Below, in pieces: positions 9,501 through 19,000 of a DNA stretch of 64,000 nt (position 1 is its first letter; each line of letters opens with the position of its first letter). Below the pieces are notes generated by a model, which ran no database searches, had not been told where the DNA came from, and saw only the letters and a list, made by a program, of their open reading frames with translations. Both the position numbers and the translations under genes were made by a program. The DNA comes from Streptomyces nymphaeiformis (GTDB lineage Bacteria; Actinomycetota; Actinomycetes; Streptomycetales; Streptomycetaceae): the NCBI RefSeq assembly GCF_014203895.1, contig NZ_JACHJY010000013.1:1-64000 (forward strand), read 5' to 3'.

Positions 9501-12031
9501 CCCTGACGGCCTTCGCCGAGCGGGCCGACGACACACCGCTGAGCGGGGTCGACCTGCTCACCGTCGAGGAGCGCCGGGGGCTCGACCGCCGCCACGACGC
9601 GCTCGCCGGCGCCCTCGCCGAGGGGCGGCGCGCCGCCTCCGGGGACGGGCGGGGGACGGGGGCGGGTGCGGGTGCCGCGGCGGATCCCCGCGAGGAGATC
9701 CTCCGCGGCCTGTACGCCGAGGTCCTCGACCGGGACGAGGTGCTGCCCGAGGACAACTTCTTCAAGCTCGGCGGACACTCCCTGCTCGCCGGCAAGCTCA
9801 CCAACCGCATCCGGGGAGCCCTCGGCCTCCAGGCCGCGATCCGTGACGTCTTCCTCGCCCCGACTCCCCGGCAGCTGCTCCGCCGCCTCGGCGAGCACGG
9901 CGACGGGCCCGCCCGGCCCCCGCTGCGGCCCGTCCCCGACGCCCTGCGCCCCGCCCGCGTCCCGCTGTCCGCCGCGCAGCTCCGGCTCTGGTTCGTGGGC
10001 CGGCTCGAAGGTCCCAGCGCCACGTACAACATCCCCGTCGTGACCCGGCTGCACCGCCCCGTCGAGCCCGCCGTCCTGGCCGCCGCCCTGGCGGACGTCG
10101 CCGACCGGCACGAAGTGCTGCGCACCGTCTACCGGACGGCGGACGGCGAGCCGTACCAGCAGGTGCTGACCGGTGAGGCGCCCGTCCTCCAGGAGGTCAC
10201 GGCAGACGGCCCGGAGGCCGTGCGCGCGGCCGTCGACGCCGCCGCCGGGTACGTCTTCGACCTCGCCGCCGAGATCCCCTTCCGGGCCTGGCTGGTGACG
10301 GACGGCGGCGGCGGGCAGACCATGGTGCTCCTCGTCCACCACATCGCCGGCGACGGCTGGTCCACGAACTGCCTCCTCGCCGACCTGGACACCGCCTACC
10401 GCGCCCGCGCCGAGGGCCGCGCACCCGACTGGGAGCCGCTGCCCGTCCAGTACACCGACTACACCCTCTGGCAGAACGACCTCCTCGACGGCGAACACGG
10501 CGTCGCCGGCGAACAGCTCGCCCACTGGCGCGAGGCCCTCGACGGGCTGCCGCCGCTCCTCGCCCTGCCCACCGACCGGCCGCGGCCCGCCGAGAGCGAC
10601 GGAGCCGGCGCCCTCACCGCCTTCGAGGTGAGCGCCGCCACCCACCAGGCCCTGCTGCGCCGCGCCCGGGGCGGCGGCGCCACCCTCTTCATGGTCGTGC
10701 AGGCCGCCCTCGCCGCCCTCCTCACCCGGCACGGCGCGGGCACCGACATCGCCATCGGCACCACCGTCGCCGGCCGCGCGGACGACGCCCTGCACCCGCT
10801 CGTCGGCTTCTTCGTCAACACGCTCGTCCTGCGCGCCGACACCTCGGGCGACCCCGACTTCACCGAACTGGTCCGCCGGGTCCGCACGTCCGGGCTCGCT
10901 GCCTACAGCCACCAGGACCTCCCCTTCGACCGCCTCGTCGAACACCTCAGCCCGCACCGCTCCGCCGCCCACGCGCCGCTCGTCCAGGTGATGCTCCAGG
11001 TCCACGCGGCGGCCACCGGGACCGGGGCCCCGTCCGTCCTCGACGGCGAACCGGTCGCGTTCAGCGCGGTGGGCGCCAAGTCCGACCTCACGTTCGCGCT
11101 CACCGAACTCGTCGACGCGGACGGTGCGCCGGCCGGTCTGCGGGGGGCCCTGGAGTACGCCACGGCCCTGTACGACGCGGACACCGCGGCGCTCCTGGCC
11201 GAGCGTCTGACGGAGACCCTCGACACACTCGCCGCAGACCCGTCGACGGCGATCTCCGCGACGCCGTACGGTCGCCCGGCGGCTCCCGGCAGCCGCGAAG
11301 TCGTCCTCGACGAGCGGGGGTTGCCCGCGCCGGTACGGGTACCCGGCGAGGTCCACCGGCGGACCCCCGGCGGCGGCCTGCGTGCCGGCGGGCGCAGGGC
11401 CTACGCCTCGGCCGACGGGACGTTGCGCCCCGTCGCCACCCTCACCGCGGGCGGCTACCCGGTGGAGCCCGGCCGGGTCGAGGACGTGCTCGGCCGGCAT
11501 CCCGACGTGACCGGGGCGGCCGTCGCCGTCCGCGACGACCGGCTGTACGCCTACGTCACCCGGCTGCCCGGCGGCGCCGAGGAGACGACGCTGCGGCGCT
11601 GGGCCGCGGAGCGGCTGCCCGAGTACCTGGCGCCCGTCCGCGTCGTCGCCGTGCCGCGGCTGCCGGCGCCCGGCGAGCACGCCGAGGCTCCTGCCGAGGC
11701 GGAGGCGGCGGGCCGCCCGGACAGCCGCGAGGAACAGCTCCTCGGGGTCTTCCGGGACGTCCTCGGCGGACGTCCCGTCGGCCGCGACGACAACTTCTTC
11801 AAGTCGGGCGGGCACTCGCTGCTCGCGGTCAGGCTCCTCAACCGCATCCGCACCGAGTTCGGCCAGGACCTCACGCTCCGGGACGTCTTCCGCAACCCGA
11901 CGGCGTCGACCCTCGCCCGCCGCCTGTCCGAGACGGCCGCGCCCGCGGACCGTTCCACGGGGACGCCCCGCCCGTCCGCCGCCCCGACCCTGCGCCGCCG
12001 CACGGCAGCGGGAGCCCGCCGCCCCCACTGA
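6527..12031 (+). CDS. A-domain-less NRPS subunit: C-T-C-T-C-(relic A)-T
   Basis: An 1834-aa NRPS subunit with three condensation and three carrier domains but no functional adenylation domain. The GTG start is chosen because CGAGGAG lies 9-15 bases upstream and the first C domain begins at once. C1 has HHIATDGWS near residue 127; T1 Ser near 512; C2 begins near 573 with HHIATDGWS; T2 Ser near 1086; C3 begins near 1144 with HHIAGDGWS; T3 Ser near 1766. Between C3 and T3, residues about 1585-1725 resemble only the C-terminal subdomain of an A domain (A8-like GGYPVEPGRVEDVL), with the catalytic A10 lysine region replaced by GEHAEAP. All three T domains therefore need loading in trans, probably by the A-T didomain upstream or by the synthetase-like enzyme at 22.4 kb. 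C1-T1 and C2-T2 are recent tandem copies. Confidence 0.94.
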   Translation: MIPLSYAQRRLWFMNRLEGSSSAYNAPVVLRLASMPDPVALEAAVRDVVERHEVLRTVYPARDEEPYQEILDDADVRFEVEECGAGGDVTARTTVFARIPVDVTRELPLQTRLFKVDDGTAVLVLLVHHIATDGWSVGCLLADLDAAYRARVEGRAPGWEPLPVQYADYAEWQRDMLGDPEDPDSTAYEQLAHWRKALDGIPAETRLPADRPRPTEPGHRGAVVSAELDARAHRALTSLARARRGTFFLVARAALALALRAAGAGDDVVVGTPVAGRPEEDLHDLVGFFVNTLALRTDLSGDPGLGALVDRVRETDLVAFAHEDLPFDLLVEDLNPERSLGRHPFFQVMLSTQSRQSDEAVRLGPVPAVLDDADLATAKFDLSFHCQETPDEGGEPGGVLLGLQYATDLYDEDTARLLLTLFRRALTAFAEERADTPLSRIQLLTDDERTALDRRHRALSEAARTRTANRQESAGSRSVTDPREEILNGLFAEILDRDDVRSGDNFFKLGGHSLLAGKLTNRIRGALGLQAAIRDVFLAPTPRQLLRRLGESGGGLRRPALRPVPDAHRPDPVPLSYAQRRLWFLNRLEGSSSAYNAPMVLTLDAQPATAVLEAAVRDVMRRHEVLRTVYPVRDGEPYQCVLDAPEVRVEVEECAAPEDAQARATEFAGTPLDVTRELPMRVRLFRVADGTAVLVLSIHHIATDGWSVGALLADLDRAYRARAEGRAPDWEPLPVQYADYALWQRELLDGEHGILDGQLGYWRKALDGIPDETRLPADRPRLTEPSHRGAVVTAELDAQVHKAIAAVARGRRVTFFMVVRAALAVALRAAGAGDDVVVGTAVAGRPEEDLHDLVGFFVNTLALRTDLSGDPTLAELVRRVRDGDLAAFAHDDLPFDLLVEDLNPERSLGRHPFFQVMVSAQTAQDTAVRLGGITGTADGADLAGAKFDLAFHCVETHDTGGEPGGVLLGLQYATDLYDEDTARILLALFQRALTAFAERADDTPLSGVDLLTVEERRGLDRRHDALAGALAEGRRAASGDGRGTGAGAGAAADPREEILRGLYAEVLDRDEVLPEDNFFKLGGHSLLAGKLTNRIRGALGLQAAIRDVFLAPTPRQLLRRLGEHGDGPARPPLRPVPDALRPARVPLSAAQLRLWFVGRLEGPSATYNIPVVTRLHRPVEPAVLAAALADVADRHEVLRTVYRTADGEPYQQVLTGEAPVLQEVTADGPEAVRAAVDAAAGYVFDLAAEIPFRAWLVTDGGGGQTMVLLVHHIAGDGWSTNCLLADLDTAYRARAEGRAPDWEPLPVQYTDYTLWQNDLLDGEHGVAGEQLAHWREALDGLPPLLALPTDRPRPAESDGAGALTAFEVSAATHQALLRRARGGGATLFMVVQAALAALLTRHGAGTDIAIGTTVAGRADDALHPLVGFFVNTLVLRADTSGDPDFTELVRRVRTSGLAAYSHQDLPFDRLVEHLSPHRSAAHAPLVQVMLQVHAAATGTGAPSVLDGEPVAFSAVGAKSDLTFALTELVDADGAPAGLRGALEYATALYDADTAALLAERLTETLDTLAADPSTAISATPYGRPAAPGSREVVLDERGLPAPVRVPGEVHRRTPGGGLRAGGRRAYASADGTLRPVATLTAGGYPVEPGRVEDVLGRHPDVTGAAVAVRDDRLYAYVTRLPGGAEETTLRRWAAERLPEYLAPVRVVAVPRLPAPGEHAEAPAEAEAAGRPDSREEQLLGVFRDVLGGRPVGRDDNFFKSGGHSLLAVRLLNRIRTEFGQDLTLRDVFRNPTASTLARRLSETAAPADRSTGTPRPSAAPTLRRRTAAGARRPH
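7303..9891 (+). repeat. Tandem duplication of a ~1.7-kb C-T module within one gene
   Basis: Stretches of the first C-T unit recur about 1.70-1.71 kb downstream with very few changes. The T-domain blocks starting near 8036 and 9749 differ at only about three positions over roughly 140 bp. Late-C-domain blocks starting near 7303 and 9007 are almost identical for more than 110 bp. Variation is concentrated in the N-terminal half of the C domain and the C-T linkers. This patchy identity suggests duplication followed by gene conversion. Confidence 0.85.
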
Positions 12032-12084
12032 GGCCCACGCCTCGCAGCCGTCGCGATGGCCGGCCGCTGCGGTCGCCGCCGTAT

Positions 12085-12609
12085 TCAGTCGTCGGCGGCG
12101 ACCAGAAGGGTGAGGACGCCTGTGTGGCGGTCGACGAGGACGAGTTCGTGGAACTCGACATGGAGGGGGCCGTAGTCGTGGTGCGCATCGTCGGGGAGGT
12201 GCCCCAGCACGTACCGGCTCGTCGCCTGGTGGATCGGTGTGTAGACCGCTTCCTGCAGCCGGTCGGCGAGATCGGCGGGGACGCCGACGCCGGCGGCGGC
12301 CCATGAGCGGATCACACCGGTGGCGGTCGCGTCGTCGACGGGCAGGTAGGTGTCCGGGGTGATGCGGTCCGCCCACCACTGTCCATGGCGTGGTTCGGAC
12401 CAGACGCCGGCCCCGTCGTACGTGTCCCGGAACTCCGGATGCGCGAGCAGGGCGGTCAGCAGGTTCCGGTCATCCGGCGCACCGGCCGACAGGCGGAAGC
12501 GCTTCATGTGGACCCATCGGTAGCCGTGCCCCTGCCCGTCGGGGAACGCGAAGTCCCGAAAGTTGACGAAGGGGCTGTCCCAGTGGGTCAACGCGTGTGT
12601 CGACGGCAT
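12085..12609 (-). CDS. Conserved-looking hypothetical protein
   Basis: A 174-aa protein on the strand opposite to the NRPS genes. I do not recognise the family. It is rich in Trp, His and aromatic residues, has no membrane segment or signal peptide, and ends in a strand-rich segment (HVEFHELVLVDR, then GVLTLLVAADD) that reads like a folded beta domain rather than antisense noise. The ATG at 12609 is a guess; in-frame upstream starts reach 12666 and no clear ribosome binding site supports any. Its stop is 53 bp from the end of the triple C-T subunit, so the two genes converge. If real, it separates the two large NRPS genes into different transcription units. Confidence 0.55.
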   Translation of the reverse strand: MPSTHALTHWDSPFVNFRDFAFPDGQGHGYRWVHMKRFRLSAGAPDDRNLLTALLAHPEFRDTYDGAGVWSEPRHGQWWADRITPDTYLPVDDATATGVIRSWAAAGVGVPADLADRLQEAVYTPIHQATSRYVLGHLPDDAHHDYGPLHVEFHELVLVDRHTGVLTLLVAADD

Positions 12610-13077
12610 GCCGACCAGCATCGTCCAGCACGCCGGGCGAACGAGATCGCAGCCGGCGGTGCGCAAGGGCGGTCACACGGTCATGGACCCGCACCTGACC
12701 GCCGAGTGGGCCCGGCACGTCCCACGAGCCCCTCGCACTGTTCCGACTCCTCGTACTGATCGGCTGGTGTCGAACCATCAGCTGCCTGGCCAACGGGCTC
12801 CTCCTGGACGAGGAACCCCGGGGCATCCGGTTCCCGGCGCGGTGACCACGTCCGCCCTCACCCGGGTGCCGATCGACACCGCGGGGCAGGTCTCAGCCAC
12901 CCCCCCCCGGGAGGAAGAACCGGCCCGCCACCGGCAGCTCCCGGCACCGGGCTTCTGCCGATCCGGCTGCCGGGCCGACTGCCCAGGGGGAGCCCGCCGC
13001 GCGCCTAGCGTGAAGGGCACGGAGGCGAGAGGAACCGTTCGCCCCGGTCTCTCGGCCCTTTACCGGAGGAACTCAGC
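12610..13077. other. Non-coding interval upstream of the terminal NRPS gene
   Basis: No convincing gene fills this 468-bp stretch. A short plus-strand frame near 12720-12845 ends in a stop and reads like the tail of a hydrophobic protein (LALFRLLVLIGWC, then GLLLDEEPRG); it may be a gene fragment but is too short to assign. The interval must contain the promoter for the NRPS gene at 13078. A good ribosome binding site, CCGGAGGAA, lies about 8 bases before that ATG. Confidence 0.4.
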
Positions 13078-16000
13078 ATGCCCCCCAGCAGAACGGAAGA
13101 CCTGCTCGACGGCGGACCCTCTCCCGCCCCCGCCCCGCCCGTGCTCGACCTGATCGCCCACCAGACCCGTACCCGCCCCGACGCCACCGCCCTGGTCCAC
13201 GCCGACGCCCGCCTGACCTACGGCGAGCTCGCCGCCGCCGTGGCGGACCGGGCCCGGGAGCTCACCGCGCAGGGCGCGGGCCCCGGGCGGCTCGTCGCGC
13301 TCCACCGGCCCCGCGGCATCGACGCGATCGTCGGGCTCCTCGCCGTCCTCACCACCGGCGCCGCCTATCTGCCCCTCGACGTCCAGGCCCCCGACGCCCG
13401 CAACGAGGCGATCCTCAAGGACGCCTGCGGCGACCTGGCGCCGGCCCCCGCGGACGTCGCCCGCCACGGCGAACTCGTCCTCTGCGGCCCCGGCGCCGGC
13501 GAGGACGCGGCCTACGTCATCTACACCTCCGGATCCACCGGCACCCCCAACGGTGTGGTCGTCGCCCATGACTCGCTCGCCCACTTCATCGCCGGGGCGA
13601 CCCCCGCGTACGGCATCGGCGCCGACGACGCCGTCCTCCAGTTCAGCCCGCTGCACTTCGACGCCAGCATCCAGGAGATCTTCACGACCCTCGGTGCCGG
13701 CGGCACCCTCGTCCTGCGTACCGACGACATGCTCGACGTCGGCGAACTCCTCGCGGGCTGCGCCCGGCACGGCGTCACCTACCTCGACCTGCCCGCCGCC
13801 TACTGGCACGAGCTCGTCTACGTCCTCACCACCGGCTCCGCCCGCCTCCCCGACGGCCTGCGCACCGTCATGATCTACGGCGAGGCCGCCCTGCCCGAGC
13901 GCGTCGCCCAGTGGCGATCCCTCGTAGGGGACCGGATCCGTCTCCTCAACGGCTACGGGCCGACCGAGACCACCGTCGTGGCCACCGTCGCCGACCTCAG
14001 CCGGCACGACGCCGGGCCCATCCCCATCGGCCGGCCGCTGCCCGGCGTCCGCGCCGCCGTCGTCGACGGCGAACTGTGGCTGCTCGGCGGCGGCCTGACC
14101 CGCGGCTACCTCCATCGGCCCGAACTCAACGCCCGCCGCTTCACCGCACTCGACGGCGAGCGCGCCTACCGCACCGGCGACCTCGTCACCCTCTCCGAGG
14201 ACCGGCAGATCCTCTACCACGGGCGCCTCGACGACGAGGTGAAGATCGGCGGCCAGCGCATCGACCCCGCCGCCGTCGACTCCGTCCTCGCCGGGCACCC
14301 GCAGGTGCGGGAGGCCGCCGTCGTCGCCCAGCAGGACGCCGACGGCGTCAAGCGCCTCGTCGCCTTCGTCGTGACAGAGGGCGGCACGGGCGCGGAGGAG
14401 CTGCGCGACTGGGTACGCGCGTGCATGCCCGCCGCCGCCGTGCCCGCCGTCTCCCTCGTCGTCGCCCTGCCCCGCACCAGCTCCGGCAAGATCAACCGCA
14501 AGGCGCTGCGCACCGCCGACCCGCGCCTGCCCGTCGTCGACGAGGAACCCCTCCCCGCCGAGGACCGCGTCCCGCTCTCCCACGCCCAGCGCCGGCTGTG
14601 GCTGGTCGGCCAGCTCGACGGACCGTCCGCCGCCTACAACATGCCGATCGTCCTCGACCTGGAGGCCGCCCCCGACCGGGCCGCGCTCGCCGCCGCGGTG
14701 ACCGACGTCGCCGAACGGCACGAGGTGCTGCGCACCGTCTTCCTCGCGCCCGAGGACGAGCCGTACCAACACGTCCTCGCCCCCACCGCCGTCCGGCTGC
14801 GCACCGTCGAGTGCCCGGCGGAGGAACGCGCCGAGCGGGTCGCCCGCTTCACCGCCGAGACCTTCGACCTGTCCCGCGAACTCCCGCTGCGCGTCGCCCT
14901 GTTCCTGTCGGACGACGGTTCCGGTGCCACCCTCGCCGTACTGCTCCACCACGTCGCCGGGGACGGCTGGTCGCTCAACCCGCTGATGACCGACCTCGCC
15001 CACGCCTACGCCGCCCGCGCCGAGGGCCGGGCCCCCGACCGGGAGCCGCTGCCCGTCCAGTACGCCGACTACACGCTCTGGCAGAACGACCTCCTCGGCG
15101 GCGCCGACGACCCCGACTCCGTCACCGCCCGGGGCCTCGCCCACTGGAGTGCCGCCCTCGACGGCCTGCCCGCCGCGACCGACCTGCCCCTCGACCGGCC
15201 CCGGCCCGCCGTCCGCGCCCACGACGGCGGCCTGGTCACCGCCGAGGTCGAACCGGCCGTCCACGCGCGCCTCGTCCGCCTCGCCGAACAGCACGACGCC
15301 AGCCTCCTCATGGTGCTGCAGTCCGCGCTCGGGCTCGCCCTGCGCGCTGCCGGCGCCGGAGAGCGCACCGTCCTCGGCACCCCCGTCGCCGGACGCGACG
15401 ACGAGGCCCTCGACGAACTGGTCGGCTTCTTCGTCAACACCCTGGTGCTGCCCACCGACACCTCCGGCGACCCCGCCTTCACCGAGCTCCTGCACCGGGT
15501 CCGCGACACCGACCTCGCCGCCTTCGCCCACCAGCGGCTGCCCTTCGACCTCCTCGTCGAGCACCTCAACCCGCCCCGCACGCCCGGCGTCCACCCGCTC
15601 TTCCAGGTGATGCTCACCCTGCGGACCACCGGCCCCGACGGCGGCCCCTTCCGCCTCGGCGCCCTCGAGGGCCGCTTCGCCGGCGAGACCGCCGCCACCA
15701 CCAAGTTCGACCTCACCGCCGCCTTCGAGGAACTCCGCGACGGAGAGGGCGCCCCCGCCGGACTGCGGTTCGGTCTCGAGTACGCGCAGGACGTGCTCGA
15801 CGAGGACACCGTCCGCATCCTGCTCGCCGCCCTGGAGCGCGCGCTGCGCGCCGCCGCCGCACACCCCGGGGACCGCGTCCCCGACACCGGCCTCGTCGAC
15901 CCCGCGGCCCGGCACGCCCTGGACGAGCGGCGTGCCCGCACCGCCGAGACCGCCGCAACCGCCGCGGAGGCGACCGCGCCCACCACCACGGAACCGCCCG

Positions 16001-19000
16001 CCGCCCACACCGACACCCTCCGCGCACTCTTCGCCGAGGTGCTCGGCCTCGACCAGGTCGGCCCCCACGAGGGCTTCTTCACCATCGGCGGCCACTCCAT
16101 GAGCGGGGTACGCCTCGCCAACCGGATCCGCGCCCGCCTCGGCGCCGACGTACAGGTCCGCGACCTGCTCCTCGCGCCCACCCCCGACGCCCTCGCCCGC
16201 CGCATCGCCGACCGCTCCACCACCCCGGGCGCCGACGGCGCGACCGAGCCCACGCGCCCCCGCCCCGTGCCGCGCACGGACCGCCCGGAACGCATCCCCC
16301 TGTCGTACGCCCAGCGCAGGCTGTGGTTCATCGACACCCTCGAAGGCCCCAGCGCCTCCTACAACATCCCCCTCGTCCTCCGGCCGGTGGAACCCCTCGA
16401 CCCCCACGCGGTCGCGGAGGCCCTCACCGACCTCTCCGACCGGCACGAGGTCCTCCGCACCCGCTACCGGACCGTCGACGGCGAACCCCACCAGGAGGTC
16501 CTGCCCGCCGTCCGGCCCGCCCTCGACGTACGGTCCGTCCCCGCCGACCGGCTCCAGGACGCCGTCGCCGAAGCCGCCGGACACGTCTTCGACCTCGCCG
16601 GGGAGACCCCCCTGCGGGCCACCCTCGTCACCCCCGACGACGGCGGCGGACAGGTCCTCGTCCTGCTCGTCCACCACATCGCCGCCGACGGCTGGTCCAC
16701 CGGCCCCCTCCTCGCCGACTTCACCGCCGCCTACCGCGCCCGCGCCGAGGACCGCGACCCCACCTGGCGGCCGCTGCCCGTCCAGTACGCCGACTACACC
16801 CTCTGGCAGCGCGACCTCATCGACGGCCCGGCCGCCGCCGCCCACCTCGACTTCTGGGAGCGGACCCTCGCCGGCGCGCCCGCCGTCCTCGAACTCCCCT
16901 CCGCCCGCCCCCGCCCCGCCGAGGCCACCCACCGCGGTGGACGCGCCCCCGTCACCGTCGACGCCGCCACCCACCAGGCCCTCGAAGCCATCGCCCGGCG
17001 CAGCGGCGCCACCCTGTTCATGGTCCTCCAGGCCGCCCTCGCCGCCCTCCTCACCCGGCACGGCGCGGGCACCGATCTCCCCCTCGCCACCATGACCGCC
17101 GGACGCGACGACGAGTCGCTCGGCGACCTGGTCGGCTTCTTCGTCAACACCCTGGTGCTGCGCACCGACACCTCCGGCGACCCCACCTTCGCCGAACTCC
17201 TCGACCGCGTACGCCAGACCGACCTCGCCGCGTACGGCCACCAGGAGCTCCCCTTCGACCGGGTCGTCGAACACCTCAACCCGCTCCGCACCACCGCCCA
17301 CCACCCGCTGGCCCAGATCGTCGTCCAGCTCCACCACGACTACACCCGCGACGCCCCCGGCGCGGCCGCCGCGAAGGACCTCTTCCAGGCGGGCGGGCCG
17401 GCGCTCCTCGACACCGTCTCCACCAAGTTCGACCTGACCTTCGCCCTCGACGAGCTGCGGGACGAGGAAGGACGGCCCGCCGGGATGACCGGCGGCCTGG
17501 AGTACGCGACGGACCTGTTCGACGCCCCCACCGCCGCGCTGCTCGCCGCCCATCTGGAACAGACCCTGCTCGCCGCGGCGGCCGACCCCGGCGTACGGAT
17601 CGGGGACGTCGGACTGTTCACCGCCGCCGACCGGTTCCGGCTGGTCAGCGAGTACAACGACACCGCCACCGTGCTCCCCGGAGGCCCGGAGACGATCCAC
17701 GAGCTGATCGCCCGCCGTGCCGTGCGCACCCCCGACGCGCCCGCGCTCGTCACCGATGAGGAGACCCTCGGTTACGGGGTGCTCGACGCCCGTGCCGGCG
17801 CGCTGGCCGCCCGCCTCCGCACCGCCGGTGTGGGCAGGGGCGACACCGTCGGTGTCCTTCTCGAGCGCGGTGTGTCCCTCGTCGTGACGGCCCTCGCCGT
17901 TCTGAAGTGCGGCGCCGCCTACCTCCCCCTGGACCCGCGGCTGCCGGAAGCCAGGCTCCGGCTGATGCTGGAGGACGCGGGAGTGCGTCTGACGGCGACC
18001 GACCGGGACCACGTCACCGCTGTCGCCGCCCCGGCCGTACTGCTCGTCGACGAAGTCGGTGAAGTCGGTGAGGTCGACGCGAGCGTGGCAGCCGGCGAGG
18101 AGTCCCGCGCCACCGGGGACGACCTGATGTACGTGATGTTCACGTCCGGGTCGACCGGCCGGCCGAAGGGCGTCGGCGTCACCCACCGCAACGTCGTCGA
18201 GCTCGCCCGCGACCGCGACGTCCGCGCCGGCGGGGCGCCCCGCATGCTGGTCCACTCGGCGACCGGCTTCGACGCCTCCGTCTTCGAGATCTGGGTGCCG
18301 CTCCTCAACGGCGGCAGCCTCGTCCTCATGCACGGCGACGGCACGGACCTGGCCGAGACCGCCCGCGCCGTACGCGAACACGCCGTCACCACCGCCTACT
18401 TCACCGTCGGCCTCTTCCACGTCATGGCCGACGAGGGCCTCGACACCCTCCGGCGGCTCCGCGAGGTGTGGACCGGTGGCGACGTCGCGGGCCCCGCCTC
18501 CGTCCAACGGGTCCTCACCCACTGCCCGGACACCGTCCTGGTCCACTCCTACGGCCCCACCGAGACCACCTTCGCCTCCCACAACCAGTGGTTCGGCACC
18601 GGCGAACGCGCCCTGCGGGGCGCCGGACTCCACCTCGGACGGCCCATGGACAACACCCGCAGCCACGTCCTCGACGACGCCCTGCGCCCCGTCCCGCCGG
18701 GCGTCCCCGGCGAGCTGTACGTCGCCGGCGCGCACGTGGCCCGCGGATACGTCGGCCGGGCCGGTCTCACCGCCGAGCGGTTCGTGCCCGACCCCTTCGA
18801 GGGGGACGGCAGCCGCATGTACCGCACGGGCGACCGCGTGATGTGGACCGCGGCCGGTGAACTCCGGTTCCTCGGACGGGCGGACGGCCAGATCAAGCTG
18901 CGCGGCGTACGGATCGAACCGGGGGAGGTCGAGCGGGCCCTCGCCGCCCACCCCTCGGTCGGCCAGGCGCTCGTCGTGGTCCGCGAGGACCGGCCCGGCG

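Noticed and set aside
12720..12845. Short plus-strand frame reading like the tail of a hydrophobic protein.
   Set aside because: Too short, no start or family match; noted only as part of the intergenic interval.
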